Assembly (NCBI RefSeq): GCF_001419695.1
Contig: NZ_LIRG01000014.1
Span: forward strand, 1 to 38,297
Origin: Streptomyces prasinopilosus
GTDB taxonomy: Bacteria; Actinomycetota; Actinomycetes; Streptomycetales; Streptomycetaceae
Direction of reading: 5' to 3'
DNA length: 38,297 nucleotides
Part shown: piece by piece, positions 24,801 through 32,285 of the stretch
Layout of the letters: each line of letters opens with the position of its first letter
How positions within the stretch are numbered: the stretch's first letter is position 1
Position numbers and translations under genes: made by a program
The notes under the pieces: model-generated
What the model saw: only the letters and a program-made list of their open reading frames with translations
Told to the model about the DNA's origin: nothing
The model's database searches: none

Positions 24801-25155
24801 CGTGCTGGCGACCGCCACCCTGGCCCTCACCCACACGGCCGGCACGTTCTACCGGATCCGCTTCCAGGGCCAGGGCTCCACCCTGCAGGCCCGCGCCTGG
24901 CGGGCGGCCGACCCCGACCCGGGCGGCTGGCAGGTCGCTGCCGTCGACGGGGATCTGACGGCGGCCGGCGAGATGGGGGTCCGCTCGCTCATCGCCACGA
25001 GCAACACCAACACCAGCCCCGTCATCCGCTACGACAACTTCCGGCTGCTCAACCCGCAGTGGTTCACCGTGACCCGCTCGGTCAACGGCGTGAGGAAACC
25101 GCATCCGGCCGGGACGGCCGTGGGGCTCGCCTCCCCGGCCGTCGTCGCCCTGTAG
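21820..25155 (+). CDS. Large minor tail protein
   Basis: The protein has 1,111 residues; AAGGAG precedes the ATG by 10 bases. The N-terminus (LDSLLEILVDGQWLPVPTYNRDRVQIETGRREGATVTDPGSLSVTINNRNGRFSPRN) is a distal-tail/baseplate-type opening seen in Streptomyces phages. It is followed by beta-rich, LamG-like stretches (about 130-260 and 370-590), a hub-like middle (EEGLRVARLPG ... VDTLLNLLQAAADADGG) and a second jelly-roll-like region (DTFGRTAAGGWGTANTGQPW to the end). It probably combines hub and adhesion functions at the tail tip. Separate Dit and Tal genes are not seen. Confidence 0.88.
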   Translation: MAFPDTPLDSLLEILVDGQWLPVPTYNRDRVQIETGRREGATVTDPGSLSVTINNRNGRFSPRNAESDLYGRIGRNTRCRLSVADTQSFLELDGVTVGTASTPDHAALDITGDLDLRWEGEADWYAPGAQMLIGKWGDPGDRSYHMRLDGGSLWVGATINGTTGHVAGRVLPPLPRRAAVRVTIDVNDGSGNSVFRMYWAPGIDGPWTQISDPVILPSLTIFPVAAPLTISPRQVDEFGTRLPVTGRCYRAQVRAGINGTIVADPDFTTLPAGTLAFTDAPGRPWTVTAAGAVRDRADLFVGEISEWPQEWTPDGADAWVPVQAAGILRRLGQGRKALQSTLRRRIPSYRPLAYWPMEEGANARYAYSPIERVPRLQLTNANWAAADSLPSSEPLPTLKGTAGNLSHLTGLVFNRSFVSLPAWSVQFVYRLDEPNESLNTFLRILSMGSVRQWYIQFRADLTRIIGRDQDGEDLFSRDIATGSYLYGQWVRVRFQVTQEGGNVRWRIVWTDLLGDSFNYSETFAGNAGRPTGVTSPPGGYAQALNGMAIGHIGVFDVESSPAYFGAIDAWTGESAWERMYRLAGEEGLRVARLPGPETPQRVGPQTVDTLLNLLQAAADADGGMLLEDRRRPGLLFRERSSLYNQTPKLLLSYAGAPGLAAPLRPVDDDAAIRNDRTVKRDGGSEGRAVLETGPLSVAEPPAGLGRYDDSVTLSLHDDAQAEPIAHWRLHLGTHDGPRYPQIRIMLHKAPALIPAALTLTEGDLVRVTGLPKWAGHGDVDLIVEGIRHEATLTTWDLILTCSPGRPWRVGTVGAASARADTDGSQLVTPVGADATILTVQATAGPAWITSAEFPSEFPFDVRAGGEVMTVTAVADAVTDTFGRTAAGGWGTANTGQPWTLTGGTATDYAVGSGVGTHTMTTVNISRRTLMPQPGRDFDLQVDMATSALSTGGHQSGGPMARATDGNNLYQARLEATPAQGLVLTLRKRVGGTETVLATATLALTHTAGTFYRIRFQGQGSTLQARAWRAADPDPGGWQVAAVDGDLTAAGEMGVRSLIATSNTNTSPVIRYDNFRLLNPQWFTVTRSVNGVRKPHPAGTAVGLASPAVVAL

Positions 25156-25171
25156 GAAAGGAAGCCCGGCT

Positions 25172-25576
25172 GTGACCCAGTGGCAACCCGGCATGATCAT
25201 CACCGCCGCGCGGCTGAACGACTTCACCCCCGTCCCGCTCACGACCAACCCGACCGCCGCAACCGGCTTCACGGTGTCGTCCTACAGCGCCCGCAAGGCG
25301 GGCGGGATGACGGAGTGGGCGGTGATGCTGACCTACTCCGGGTCCACGATCACGGCTACGTCGACAGGCAACCTTGCTCCGGACACCCTGTGCATGACGC
25401 TGCCGCCCGACTGCCGCCCCACAGCCGAGACCTACACGATGTTCGAGGTAGGGGGCACGACGGCGGGTTCGGTTCGGCTGATGCCGGACGGCCAGTGCCT
25501 GTTGACCACCCTCTACCCGACATCCAGCATCGGCGCGAACACCGTCAAATTCGGTACCAGCTTCGCCACCGGGTAG
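25172..25576 (+). CDS. Small tail-tip/structural protein
   Basis: The protein has 134 residues with a GTG start preceded by AAAGGAAG. It begins MTQWQPGMIITAARLNDFTP; the WQPGMxIT-ARLND opening is found in short virion proteins following the large tail protein in Streptomyces phages. The rest is beta-rich (TEWAVMLTYSGSTITATSTGN). Probably part of the adhesion tip. Confidence 0.75.
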   Translation: MTQWQPGMIITAARLNDFTPVPLTTNPTAATGFTVSSYSARKAGGMTEWAVMLTYSGSTITATSTGNLAPDTLCMTLPPDCRPTAETYTMFEVGGTTAGSVRLMPDGQCLLTTLYPTSSIGANTVKFGTSFATG

Positions 25577-25619
25577 CCCCTCCCGCTCGGGCCGGACCCA
25601 ACCAGCACCGGGAGGTGAC

Positions 25620-25928
25620 GTGGGCGAGATATTCGGAATCAACCCTGTGCAGGGGGGAGCCGCCGCGCTGCTGTGCGTAGCGGTGCTGTTCGTTCTGACC
25701 GGCCGTCTGGTCCCACGCAACTACATCGAGGACGCCCGCGCGGACCGGGACTACTGGCGGGCCGCCCACAGCGCGGAAGTCTCCGCCCGGCAGGCGGAGC
25801 GGGACCTGACCAACGAGCTGCTGGAGGTCGCCCGGACCGCCGACCACGTGCTGGCATCCCTGCCCCGGGCGGCGGACGGACGGGAGGAGGTGGCCCCCAG
25901 GAATGCGGTGGATCACCCTTCCCCGTAA
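25620..25928 (+). CDS. Membrane protein with coiled coil
   Basis: The protein has 102 residues with a GTG start; GGGAGG is 6 bases upstream. One hydrophobic segment (GGAAALLCVAVLFVLTGRLV, about 12-31) precedes a charged coiled coil (YIEDARADRDYWRAAHSAEVSARQAERDLTNELLEVA). The layout resembles actinophage membrane proteins in the holin region. Its end overlaps the next gene by 26 bases. Confidence 0.75.
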   Translation: MGEIFGINPVQGGAAALLCVAVLFVLTGRLVPRNYIEDARADRDYWRAAHSAEVSARQAERDLTNELLEVARTADHVLASLPRAADGREEVAPRNAVDHPSP

Positions 25929-26130
25929 GCGCCGCAAGGAGCACGCCCGGGAGGCACGAGAAGCGGCCCGGCAGGCCCTGTCGGAGGCCCAAGAGGCACA
26001 GCGCGAGATCGAAGAGGAACGCCGGCCCATGGTGCTGGCCATCGTCCACCGGCTGCGGGTGGCACGCGAGGAGAACCATTTCCAGGAGCGGATCGAGGCC
26101 GCTTACGCAGCACGCAGAGGAGCGGTGTGA
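25903..26130 (+). CDS. 75-residue charged helical protein
   Basis: It starts MRWITLPRKRRKEHAREAREAARQ; almost entirely a Glu/Arg/Ala-rich helix (ALSEAQEAQREIEEERRPM) ending ARRGAV. It has no span or catalytic motif. Overlaps with both neighbours indicate translational coupling between two membrane proteins, perhaps forming a complex with them. Function unknown. Confidence 0.7.
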   Translation: MRWITLPRKRRKEHAREAREAARQALSEAQEAQREIEEERRPMVLAIVHRLRVAREENHFQERIEAAYAARRGAV

Positions 26131-26456
26131 TGGACGGACTGAGCATCGACCAGTGGGTGAACGCGACCGCGTCGATGCTGGCCTTTGCGGCCTGTGCCGG
26201 ATTCGCGGCGGTCTACCACTGGCGGGCCACCTGGTGGCGCACCGAGGTGGGCCGCAACCTGATGGGCTTCGCCGTCACCGTGGGCCTGCTGTGCCTGTAC
26301 ACGGTGCTGGTGACGCTCTGGCCGGACGGCTGTTTCGTCGTCATCGCCCGGTGGATGCGCACGGTGCTGCTGCTGGCCGTGGCCGCGCTGATGGTGCAGC
26401 GCACCCGGCTGTTCATCCGGGCCCAGCAGGACCACCGGCACCGAACCGGAGTGTGA
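26127..26456 (+). CDS. Three-span membrane protein, holin candidate
   Basis: The protein has 109 residues (GTG at 26127 overlapping the previous stop, or ATG at 26130). Three hydrophobic segments are visible: SMLAFAACAGFAAVYHW, LMGFAVTVGLLCLYTVLVTLW and VLLLAVAALMV, with a basic C-terminus (RAQQDHRHRTGV). Three spans, about 110 residues and a charged tail fit a class I holin, at the end of the virion operon. A strong terminator follows. Confidence 0.7.
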   Translation: MMDGLSIDQWVNATASMLAFAACAGFAAVYHWRATWWRTEVGRNLMGFAVTVGLLCLYTVLVTLWPDGCFVVIARWMRTVLLLAVAALMVQRTRLFIRAQQDHRHRTGV

Positions 26457-26466
26457 GAACAGCGAA

Positions 26467-26492
26467 GCCCCCGCCGACCGGCGGGGGCCTTT
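26467..26492 (+). terminator. Strong terminator at the end of the virion operon
   Basis: A 9-bp perfect stem GCCCCCGCC / GGCGGGGGC with a 4-base loop is followed by CTTTC. It sits 10 bases after the holin-like stop and 15 bases before the convergent gene, so it can serve both directions. Confidence 0.85.
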
Positions 26493-26506
26493 CGTCGTCT
26501 CTGGGC

Positions 26507-27172
26507 TCAGGCGTCGGCCCGGCGGCAGACCGCGCACCGCACCCGGGTCTCCTGCGCCTTGCCGGTGCCGGAGTGCACGCGGGTCTGGATGGTGATCCAT
26601 CCGGACCGGCAGCCCTTCACCGTGCAGCGGGACCGCGTCCGCTTGGCCGGTGCGGCGCCGGCCCCGCCGGTCTGCGCCGACCAGGCCGCGGTCAGGGCCT
26701 TCGACTTCACCGTGCCCGCGGCCTCGCCGACCGCTGCGCCCGCCCGCTTCTTCGCCGCCCGGAACGGCGCCTTCGCCGCCCGCTTCTTCCCCCGCCACCA
26801 GCGCTTGACGTGCGGGGACGCCCCCTCGTGCACAGCCTTGACGGCGACGACCGCCTGGTAGACGTCCAGGGTGGGCACCAGCTCGCCGGACAGCACCGTG
26901 CCGCGCCACTGGGCGGTGAACGTGTCCCGGGTGTCCACCTGCCGGCGCTGCTGCGCCCACCCGGTGAGGACGGCGTCGACCAGGCCCGTGGTGACGGCGG
27001 GGTGCTCGCCGCCGTGCCCGCAGGACAGGCAGCACACCCAGGCCGGGGACGTCTCGAACGGGGCGCGCTTGTGGACCTCGAGGGAGAAGGTGTTGCCGCA
27101 TCCGGCGCAGGCGAGCGGGGCGCCGTCGACTTCGGCGACGCCCAGCAGCTTCAGATCTGCGGTGGTGTTCAC
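26507..27172 (-). CDS. Zinc-ribbon protein at the end of the transfer operon
   Basis: The protein has 221 residues; the GTG start at 27172 overlaps the spdB-like stop. The N-terminal ribbon has CAGC (residues 22-25) and CCLSCGHGG. The C-terminal ribbon has RCTVKGCRSG and RVRCAVCRRADA. The middle is very basic (KRWWRGKKRAAKAPFRAAKKRAG). Two ribbons and a basic linker suggest DNA binding. As the last gene of the TraB operon it may act in spread or transfer, but the family was not recognised. Confidence 0.75.
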   Translation of the reverse strand: MNTTADLKLLGVAEVDGAPLACAGCGNTFSLEVHKRAPFETSPAWVCCLSCGHGGEHPAVTTGLVDAVLTGWAQQRRQVDTRDTFTAQWRGTVLSGELVPTLDVYQAVVAVKAVHEGASPHVKRWWRGKKRAAKAPFRAAKKRAGAAVGEAAGTVKSKALTAAWSAQTGGAGAAPAKRTRSRCTVKGCRSGWITIQTRVHSGTGKAQETRVRCAVCRRADA

Positions 27173-27627
27173 CGCACGCCCCGGACCTGGTTGCGGTTGC
27201 GGGCGAACAGACCGCGCGCGGTGCTGCTGATCTCCGTCTTGTTGGTGACGGACACGGACCCCTTGTAGACGTTCGTGGTGCTGGCGCGGCCTGCCCTGGC
27301 GATGGCCGCGCCGATGGCGAGGGCGAGGACAGCGAGGCCGACGAACGGGGACAGGGCGGCGAGGACTCCGGTCAGCGTGATCGCGGCAAGACCCTTGGCG
27401 GCCAGCCAGACCGCGCAGCCGATGCCGACGGCGCCGGCACCGATGCCGATGGAGGCGACGGCGATTCCGGTGGCCCAGGTGGGCACCCGGCGCGTCTCGG
27501 GCTGGGCGACGGGCGGGGCATCACCGACGGCGGGGACGGGGGTGTCGTCGCGGTACGCGGTGGGTGCCTTCATCGCGTCGTTGACGGCGTCGATGAGCTG
27601 GCGGGCCTGGTCGTCGGCGGTGTTCAT
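27169..27627 (-). CDS. SpdB-like plasmid spread protein
   Basis: The protein has 152 residues; ATG start. It opens MNTADDQARQLIDAVNDAMKAPTA, typical of SpdB proteins of Streptomyces conjugative plasmids. Then come hydrophobic segments (ATGIAVASIGIGAGAVGIGCAVWLAAKGL and LSPFVGLAVLALAIGAAIARAG) and a polar C-terminus (VYKGSVSVTNKTEISSTARGLFARNRNQ). Spd proteins move the plasmid through septa inside the recipient mycelium with TraB, causing pock formation. Confidence 0.85.
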   Translation of the reverse strand: MNTADDQARQLIDAVNDAMKAPTAYRDDTPVPAVGDAPPVAQPETRRVPTWATGIAVASIGIGAGAVGIGCAVWLAAKGLAAITLTGVLAALSPFVGLAVLALAIGAAIARAGRASTTNVYKGSVSVTNKTEISSTARGLFARNRNQVRGVR

Positions 27628-27658
27628 CGAAGTGCCTTTCAGGGTCGGTTGGATTGGG

Positions 27659-28330
27659 TTACTGAGCGCGCTTCGGCTTGCTCTTGCGGCGATCAGCTGC
27701 GGCTGCGATCAGGTCTTGGGCCAGGTAGCCCCACGCCCTGCCGCCACCGGCCGTCTGCCGGCGCACCTGGCGCAGCGCGATTCCGTCCGCCTTCAGCGCG
27801 GCGGCGAGCAGCAGCCCGGCCCTCAGCAGGTACGGCTGCTCCGGCTCGTCGTCCCCCTGCGCATAGGCGGGGTCGACGGCTGCCAAGTGGGCGTACAGCT
27901 CCAACTTGCTGACGAAGCCTCGGTGGTGGTCTGCCTTCTGAGCGGCCCGGGCGAGGTGGTCCACGAACCGGAACCTGGCGGCGTCGGGGCTCTCGTCGGG
28001 GATGTCGATCGCTCGGGGGCGGTCTTTGGGTGCGACGCGTTTCGGGTGGACGGGGTAGCCCATCAGCGTTGCCGCGGACACGACGAGGGTCACGGGATTC
28101 TCGTCGCCGAAGTCGAACCACTCGCCGTGAGTCCGGTACGCCCTGAAGTAGTCGTGCAGCTTCCGCTCAAGTACGGGACCGCCGGGGATCGCGAGGATCA
28201 CCAGGAGTTGCACGGGCGATCCGGTCTGGAGTGCGGTGGCTCGCATCGCCGGGGTGTCAGAGAGTCCGATCTTGACTTGGCGGATCACCGGTGACCCGAT
28301 GAGGTAGACGTACCGACCCTTGTCTTCCAC
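27659..28330 (-). CDS. GIY-YIG (T5orf172-like) nuclease-family protein
   Basis: The protein has 223 residues. The GTG at 28330 has AGGGAG about 5 bases upstream. RYVYLIGSPVIRQVKIGLSD is the GIY-YIG-like pair (YVYLIG ... VKIG) of the T5orf172/Mug113 group, followed by ATALQTGSPVQLLVILAIPGG and the acidic ERKLHDYFRAYRTHGEWFDF motif. The C-terminal 120 residues are helical and basic (DRRKSKPKRAQ). It lies between the candidate clt repeats and spdB, so a role in transfer DNA processing, entry defence or target-site cutting is possible. TraB transfer needs no known relaxase, so a nick is not assumed. Confidence 0.8.
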   Translation of the reverse strand: MEDKGRYVYLIGSPVIRQVKIGLSDTPAMRATALQTGSPVQLLVILAIPGGPVLERKLHDYFRAYRTHGEWFDFGDENPVTLVVSAATLMGYPVHPKRVAPKDRPRAIDIPDESPDAARFRFVDHLARAAQKADHHRGFVSKLELYAHLAAVDPAYAQGDDEPEQPYLLRAGLLLAAALKADGIALRQVRRQTAGGGRAWGYLAQDLIAAAADRRKSKPKRAQ

Positions 28331-28365
28331 GACTCTCCCTTTGGGATGGTTTGTGTCCTGTCGGC

Positions 28366-28395
28366 GACCTGCACGCACCTGTATCGGTGCAGGTC
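28366..28395. repeat. Inverted repeat flanking the clt-like array
   Basis: Perfect 9-bp arms GACCTGCAC (28366-28374) and GTGCAGGTC (28387-28395) have a 12-base loop. It lies between the array and the GIY-YIG gene and could form an mRNA hairpin in the long operon transcript or be an extension of the site. Confidence 0.5.
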
Positions 28396-28418
28396 AGAGG
28401 CGGTGAGGGTGACGCGGT

Positions 28419-28529
28419 GACCCTGTACAGCCCTGCTTGCGGAGGGGGTTGAACGGTCAGGGCTGTACAGGGTCGCCCCCCCGACCCTGTACAGCCCTGA
28501 CCTGCGCTTTTGCAGGGCCGTACAGGGTC
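28419..28529. repeat. Four 17-bp repeats, candidate clt / TraB recognition site
   Basis: GACCCTGTACAGCCCTG occurs at 28419-28435 (plus), 28458-28474 (minus), 28483-28499 (plus) and 28513-28529 (minus, one change, CCGTAC for CTGTAC), so the four form two head-to-head pairs. The array ends 10 bases from the traB stop. Streptomyces plasmid clt loci are noncoding repeat arrays next to tra that the FtsK-like hexamer recognises (for pSVH1 by 8-bp repeats beginning GACCC). Position and repeat style match; binding is inferred. Confidence 0.7.
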
Positions 28530-28539
28530 ACGGCAGGGA

Positions 28540-30729
28540 TCAAGTGCGGGCATTCCGGGCAGCTTCGGCGGCCTCCTGAAGCGCCGCCAGAGTCCAGCCG
28601 GAGGGGCGGGTGTTGTCCGGGCCGGCCACGCGGGCGGTCTCCAGCTCCGCCCCTGTCCCGGCCGCCTGCGCTTTGACCGCCTTGCCCACCCGGGCGATCC
28701 AGGCACTGTCCGTCTCACCGTCCCGACGGGCGTACCGGTCGGCGTCGATACCGGCCAGCAGCGGCGCCGCCTCGGCCACCGTCAGACAGCCGCGCCCGGT
28801 TCCGGCCGCCGCGGTGGCGAGGTGGTCCAGGACCGTGCCGCGGACGATGCCGCCGTTGCCCTTCGCCCCGCCGGCCACCGAGGACGCCCCGGTGAGCCGC
28901 AGCAGCGCGTCTTCCACCGGGTCGGCGCAGTGCCCGGGGAGGGTGCCGGCGGTCCGGCGCAGTTCCTGCCCGATGGCGATGGGCGTGCGGATCTCGCCGG
29001 TGGATTCGTCGATGAACAGGGAGCGGACGGCGATCATGCCGGTGTCGGGGGTGGTCAGCCATCCGCGGCCGCGGGTCGTCTTCGCGTTGGCGATCTTGCT
29101 GGAGTCGAAGCCGTCGCCCGCCTTGCCCTTGCCGAGGATGGTGTTGGAGGCGTCGGCGCTCTCCGTGCGCATCGCCATCCGCCCGGCACAGTTGCCGCGC
29201 AGCCGCGAGGGCACGATGGCCACCTCGGGGTACTGCGTGGCGAGGACCACGACGATGCCGACCGCCGCGCCCACCGCGGCGAGCTGCGCCAGATACTCGA
29301 CGATCTCCTCCGCGTACTCCTTGGACGGGCCGTCCGGGGCGGTGTACGTCGCCAGTTCGTCGACCACGACCAGCTCGATCCCGCCGACCTTCTCGATCAG
29401 GTCCTCGGACAGCTTGGACAGACCCAGGTCCACCAGGATCTCGGTGCGCCGGTTCATCTCCTCGACCTCGACCCGCAGGAAGTCCAGCAGCCGGGCGGGG
29501 TTGCGGCGGACGAACGTGTGCAGGACGGGGGCGTGCGGCACGTACTCGCCGGTGCCTTTTCCGTCGAACAGCCGGATCCGCACCCGCGGGTCCAGCAGCG
29601 CGCCGGCCAGGATGTTGGCGACGCCCATGCCCTTGCCGGAGCGGGTGGCCCCGCCGAACAGCAGGGAGTAGTCCGAGATGGTGACGGCGACGATCTGGCC
29701 GCGCTTGTCGAAGGCGAGCGGGATGCCGTCCTTCCAGGTGTTGAGCGGCTCGCGGCGGTCCAGCAGCGGGGACCGCACCGTGCGGTCGAACGGGTCGCGC
29801 ATGGACGCCCACAGAGTCATGCGGGCCTCCCCGCCGACCTGCCGGATGTCGAGCTGGGCGCGGTCGATACCGAGCGCGGCGGCGAGCTCCACCTCACGGG
29901 AGCGGGCCTTGTCGACGGTGGCGTCCGGCAGTTCCAGCATCACCGTCCAGGCGTCCACGCCGTCGCTGACCACGGGGGTGAGCAGCCGCAGTTCCTTGCC
30001 CTCCCCGATGACCTTCGCCTCGGTGAAGGCGCGGTTCAGCATCGTCTCGGTGAGCGGGTCGCCGTCGGCGAGGCTGCGCCGGTCGGGGTCCCAGGCCGTG
30101 TCGGTGAGGGGCTTGCGGCCGATCCACGCGGCGACGGACAGGGTGGTGAAGACGCCGGCGGCCAGCCCGAGGCCGCCGAACTCCACCAGGGCGGCGGTGT
30201 CGACCAGCAGCGGCGTGCCGTAGGCGCCCGCTCCGCGCAGGAGACGGCCGTTGCGCACCTTGCGGCGGGCCTGTTCGTGGAGCTGGACGGCGGCCATGGC
30301 GGCGGTCTGCGCGCGGTCGGCGGCCTGGCGGGCCTTGTCCCGCTGGCCGGGCATCATCGTGTACCGGGCGCGGCGGGCGGCCTCGCGGGCCTCGCGGGTG
30401 GCGGTGTGCGCCTGGTGGGCGGCGGCCTGGACGTTGACGCCGTGGAAGCCGACGACCCATTCGTGGACGCGGCGGGTTCCGCGGCTGATCTGGGCGGCGT
30501 GGCCCTGCGGGGTGCGCTGCCGGGAGACCCAGCGGCGGCCGGCCCGCTTGGTGCGGCGGGCGGCGCGGCGGGCGGCGGACTTCCGGCCCTCGCCGGTACG
30601 GGTCCAGGCGGGGATCAGGGGCAGGTCGCCGGCGAGGTCCTCGGGGAGGTCCGGCACGAGGTGCAGCGGCGGCTTGGTGAGGTCGACGACCGGGGCGGTG
30701 GTGTCGGTGGCGCGGATGACGTCGGACAT
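28540..30729 (-). CDS. traB: FtsK/SpoIIIE-like conjugative DNA translocase TraB
   Basis: The protein has 729 residues. The basic N-terminus (KSAARRAARRTKRAGRRW) leads to one or two membrane segments near 178-203 (VEFGGLGLAAGVFTTLSVAAWI), then the RecA-like motor with Walker A GGATRSGKG (359-367), Walker B LVVVDE (453-458) and the VVVLATQYPEVAIVPSRLRGN block. The C-terminus (about 650-729, VAEAAPLLAG ... WTLAALQEAAEAARNA) is the place of the winged helix that reads clt repeats. Streptomyces TraB alone moves double-stranded plasmid DNA between hyphae. A strong hairpin lies in its leader and clt-like repeats lie just past its stop. Confidence 0.93.
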   Translation of the reverse strand: MSDVIRATDTTAPVVDLTKPPLHLVPDLPEDLAGDLPLIPAWTRTGEGRKSAARRAARRTKRAGRRWVSRQRTPQGHAAQISRGTRRVHEWVVGFHGVNVQAAAHQAHTATREAREAARRARYTMMPGQRDKARQAADRAQTAAMAAVQLHEQARRKVRNGRLLRGAGAYGTPLLVDTAALVEFGGLGLAAGVFTTLSVAAWIGRKPLTDTAWDPDRRSLADGDPLTETMLNRAFTEAKVIGEGKELRLLTPVVSDGVDAWTVMLELPDATVDKARSREVELAAALGIDRAQLDIRQVGGEARMTLWASMRDPFDRTVRSPLLDRREPLNTWKDGIPLAFDKRGQIVAVTISDYSLLFGGATRSGKGMGVANILAGALLDPRVRIRLFDGKGTGEYVPHAPVLHTFVRRNPARLLDFLRVEVEEMNRRTEILVDLGLSKLSEDLIEKVGGIELVVVDELATYTAPDGPSKEYAEEIVEYLAQLAAVGAAVGIVVVLATQYPEVAIVPSRLRGNCAGRMAMRTESADASNTILGKGKAGDGFDSSKIANAKTTRGRGWLTTPDTGMIAVRSLFIDESTGEIRTPIAIGQELRRTAGTLPGHCADPVEDALLRLTGASSVAGGAKGNGGIVRGTVLDHLATAAAGTGRGCLTVAEAAPLLAGIDADRYARRDGETDSAWIARVGKAVKAQAAGTGAELETARVAGPDNTRPSGWTLAALQEAAEAARNART

Positions 30730-30775
30730 GAGCGTGCTCGCTTCCTTCAGAGTGGCTGTACGGTGTGGCTGCGGT

Positions 30776-30816
30776 CCGCGGTGGCCTGCCTGGTTGAGTC
30801 GGGCAGGACACCGCGG
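30776..30816 (-). terminator. Large hairpin in the traB leader
   Basis: Fifteen-base arms (CCGCGGTGGCCTGCC, 30776-30790; GGCAGGACACCGCGG, 30802-30816), one mismatch, 11-base loop. It lies between the spread-protein stop at 30826 and the traB start at 30729. Without a T-run it may act as an attenuator limiting TraB relative to upstream genes. Confidence 0.6.
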
Positions 30817-30825
30817 GCCGTCCTG

Positions 30826-32028
30826 CTAGTCGTTGCTGCGCTCGCTCTGCACCGCGTCCCGGACGCGCTTCGCGTAGACCTTGCTGCGGCCGAGGAGCTT
30901 GGCGATGGCGGGGGTGGAGAACTGTTCTGCGGGGACCGCATCGGCGAGCTTCCGCGCGGCGTCCAGATCGGTCTCGGAGAGGGGCTCCACGGCGTCCCTG
31001 CGGGGCCTGCGGGAAAGTGCGCGCTTCCCAATCCCCCCAAGGGTTGTAGCGCCCTCAGAAGGGCCCCCAGAGGGCTTCTTCGGGATGACCCCGGCGGACC
31101 CTCCGTCGCCCTCGTCGAGGACCTCCGACAGCCAGCCGTCGACCCCGTCGTGGAACTGCCGACGCAGGGCCACCGCGGACAGCGATTCGGCGACGGCTTC
31201 GGCCGCCTGGAACTTGCGGGTCACGGCGGCGGTGCGGGAGACGTCCATCGCGTGCTCGTCCATCCACGCGGTGCGCCAGGCGTCCTCTTCGGTGACCGTG
31301 CCGTAGGGGTGCGCGCGCAGGATGTCGTCGGCGCGCTCGGCAACCTCGGGGAACCTCTTCCGCCGGGCCCGGGAGTGCTTCGCCCGGCGGCGGTCCTCGG
31401 CACGCTGGGCCCGGGTGCGGGTCGCGGTGTGCGTGGTGGCGACGCGCCACCACAGGAACACGCCGACCAGTGAGGCGACCGCGAACACGATCGCCTTGAG
31501 AACCGCGTCCGATCCGCCTTCGATGACGTGCCCGTAGCCGTTCAGAGCGGCGGCGACGAACGCCGACACCCACGTCCACGTCATGAGGCTCGCGTGCGGC
31601 TTCTTGGCGGTCATCGCGGCCGACGTGAGCGTGGCCAAGGTGAGCGTCAGGCCCTCGAGCATGAGGGGGACGCCGATGCTGTACGCGCCGAACCCTGCGG
31701 CGTGAGCGGCTTCGTACTGGCCGCCCCACGCCATGGCCATGGACGCGGCGACCACGGGGATACCGGCGATCGGCATGTGTGCGGTGACCGCGGCCAGGGC
31801 CCGCTTACGCGCCGCGGCCTGCTGCTGCTTGCGCAGCGCCTTGGCCTTGGCCTTCTCCGCGTCGCGCTGCCGCTTCAGCTTGGCCTCGGCCTCAGCGTTC
31901 TTGCGGGTCTCCTCCGCGCGGAGCCGTTCGGCCTCGAGGCGGGCCTCGATCTCCAGGCGCTTGTCCTCGCGGTCCTGCTCACGGTCGGCGGCCTTGTCCA
32001 GGCGCCGCTGCTCGGTCCAGGTGCTCAT
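30826..32028 (-). CDS. DUF2637-type membrane spread protein (SpdB2-like)
   Basis: The protein has 400 residues. Residues 1-75 are a highly charged coiled coil (REDKRLEIEARLEAERLRAEETRKNAEAEAKLKRQR). Four hydrophobic segments follow at about 85-200 (MPIAGIPVVAASMAMAW, FGAYSIGVPLMLEGLTLTLATL, WTWVSAFVAAALNGYGHVI and AIVFAVASLVGVFLWW), the DUF2637 pattern. The cytoplasmic C-terminus ends in an HTH-like block (FSTPAIAKLLGRSKVYAKRVRDAV). Such proteins sit immediately upstream of traB in Streptomyces plasmids and AICEs and take part in intramycelial spread. The C-terminal HTH suggests it also binds DNA. Confidence 0.85.
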   Translation of the reverse strand: MSTWTEQRRLDKAADREQDREDKRLEIEARLEAERLRAEETRKNAEAEAKLKRQRDAEKAKAKALRKQQQAAARKRALAAVTAHMPIAGIPVVAASMAMAWGGQYEAAHAAGFGAYSIGVPLMLEGLTLTLATLTSAAMTAKKPHASLMTWTWVSAFVAAALNGYGHVIEGGSDAVLKAIVFAVASLVGVFLWWRVATTHTATRTRAQRAEDRRRAKHSRARRKRFPEVAERADDILRAHPYGTVTEEDAWRTAWMDEHAMDVSRTAAVTRKFQAAEAVAESLSAVALRRQFHDGVDGWLSEVLDEGDGGSAGVIPKKPSGGPSEGATTLGGIGKRALSRRPRRDAVEPLSETDLDAARKLADAVPAEQFSTPAIAKLLGRSKVYAKRVRDAVQSERSND

Positions 32029-32051
32029 CGGGATCGGTTCCTTCCGGGGGT

Positions 32052-32246
32052 TCAGGCGGTGGTCGTGGCGGGCTTGTGCTTGAGCCAGGCGATGACGCCG
32101 ACGGCGACCCAGACCGGGCCGGGGACCGTGGCGAGGACGGCGGCCGCGCCGGCGACGGCGAGGGTGACGGGGGCGAGCGCGGCCGGGAACAGGCCGACGG
32201 CGATCAGGAAGGCGATCAGCAGGAGCCAGTGGGCGGTGCGGTTCAC
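32052..32246 (-). CDS. 64-residue two-span membrane protein
   Basis: GTG at 32246 with AAAGAGG 7 bases upstream; the longer frame to 32420 crosses the neighbouring gene's end and is rejected. VNRTAHWLLLIAFLIAVGLFPAAL and LAVAGAAAVLATVPGPVWVAVGVIAWL are two spans, ending KHKPATTTA. Small two-span proteins of this kind occur among spd genes of Streptomyces plasmids. It is probably part of the spread complex. Confidence 0.75.
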   Translation of the reverse strand: MNRTAHWLLLIAFLIAVGLFPAALAPVTLAVAGAAAVLATVPGPVWVAVGVIAWLKHKPATTTA

Positions 32247-32285
32247 GGCGACCTCTTTCGGTGGTCGGGACGGTGGGGTCAGGGG

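Noticed and set aside
28510-31473. 987-codon open frame on the plus strand
   Set aside because: It is antisense to traB and the DUF2637 gene; Gly/Val/Ala/Arg-rich without a domain.
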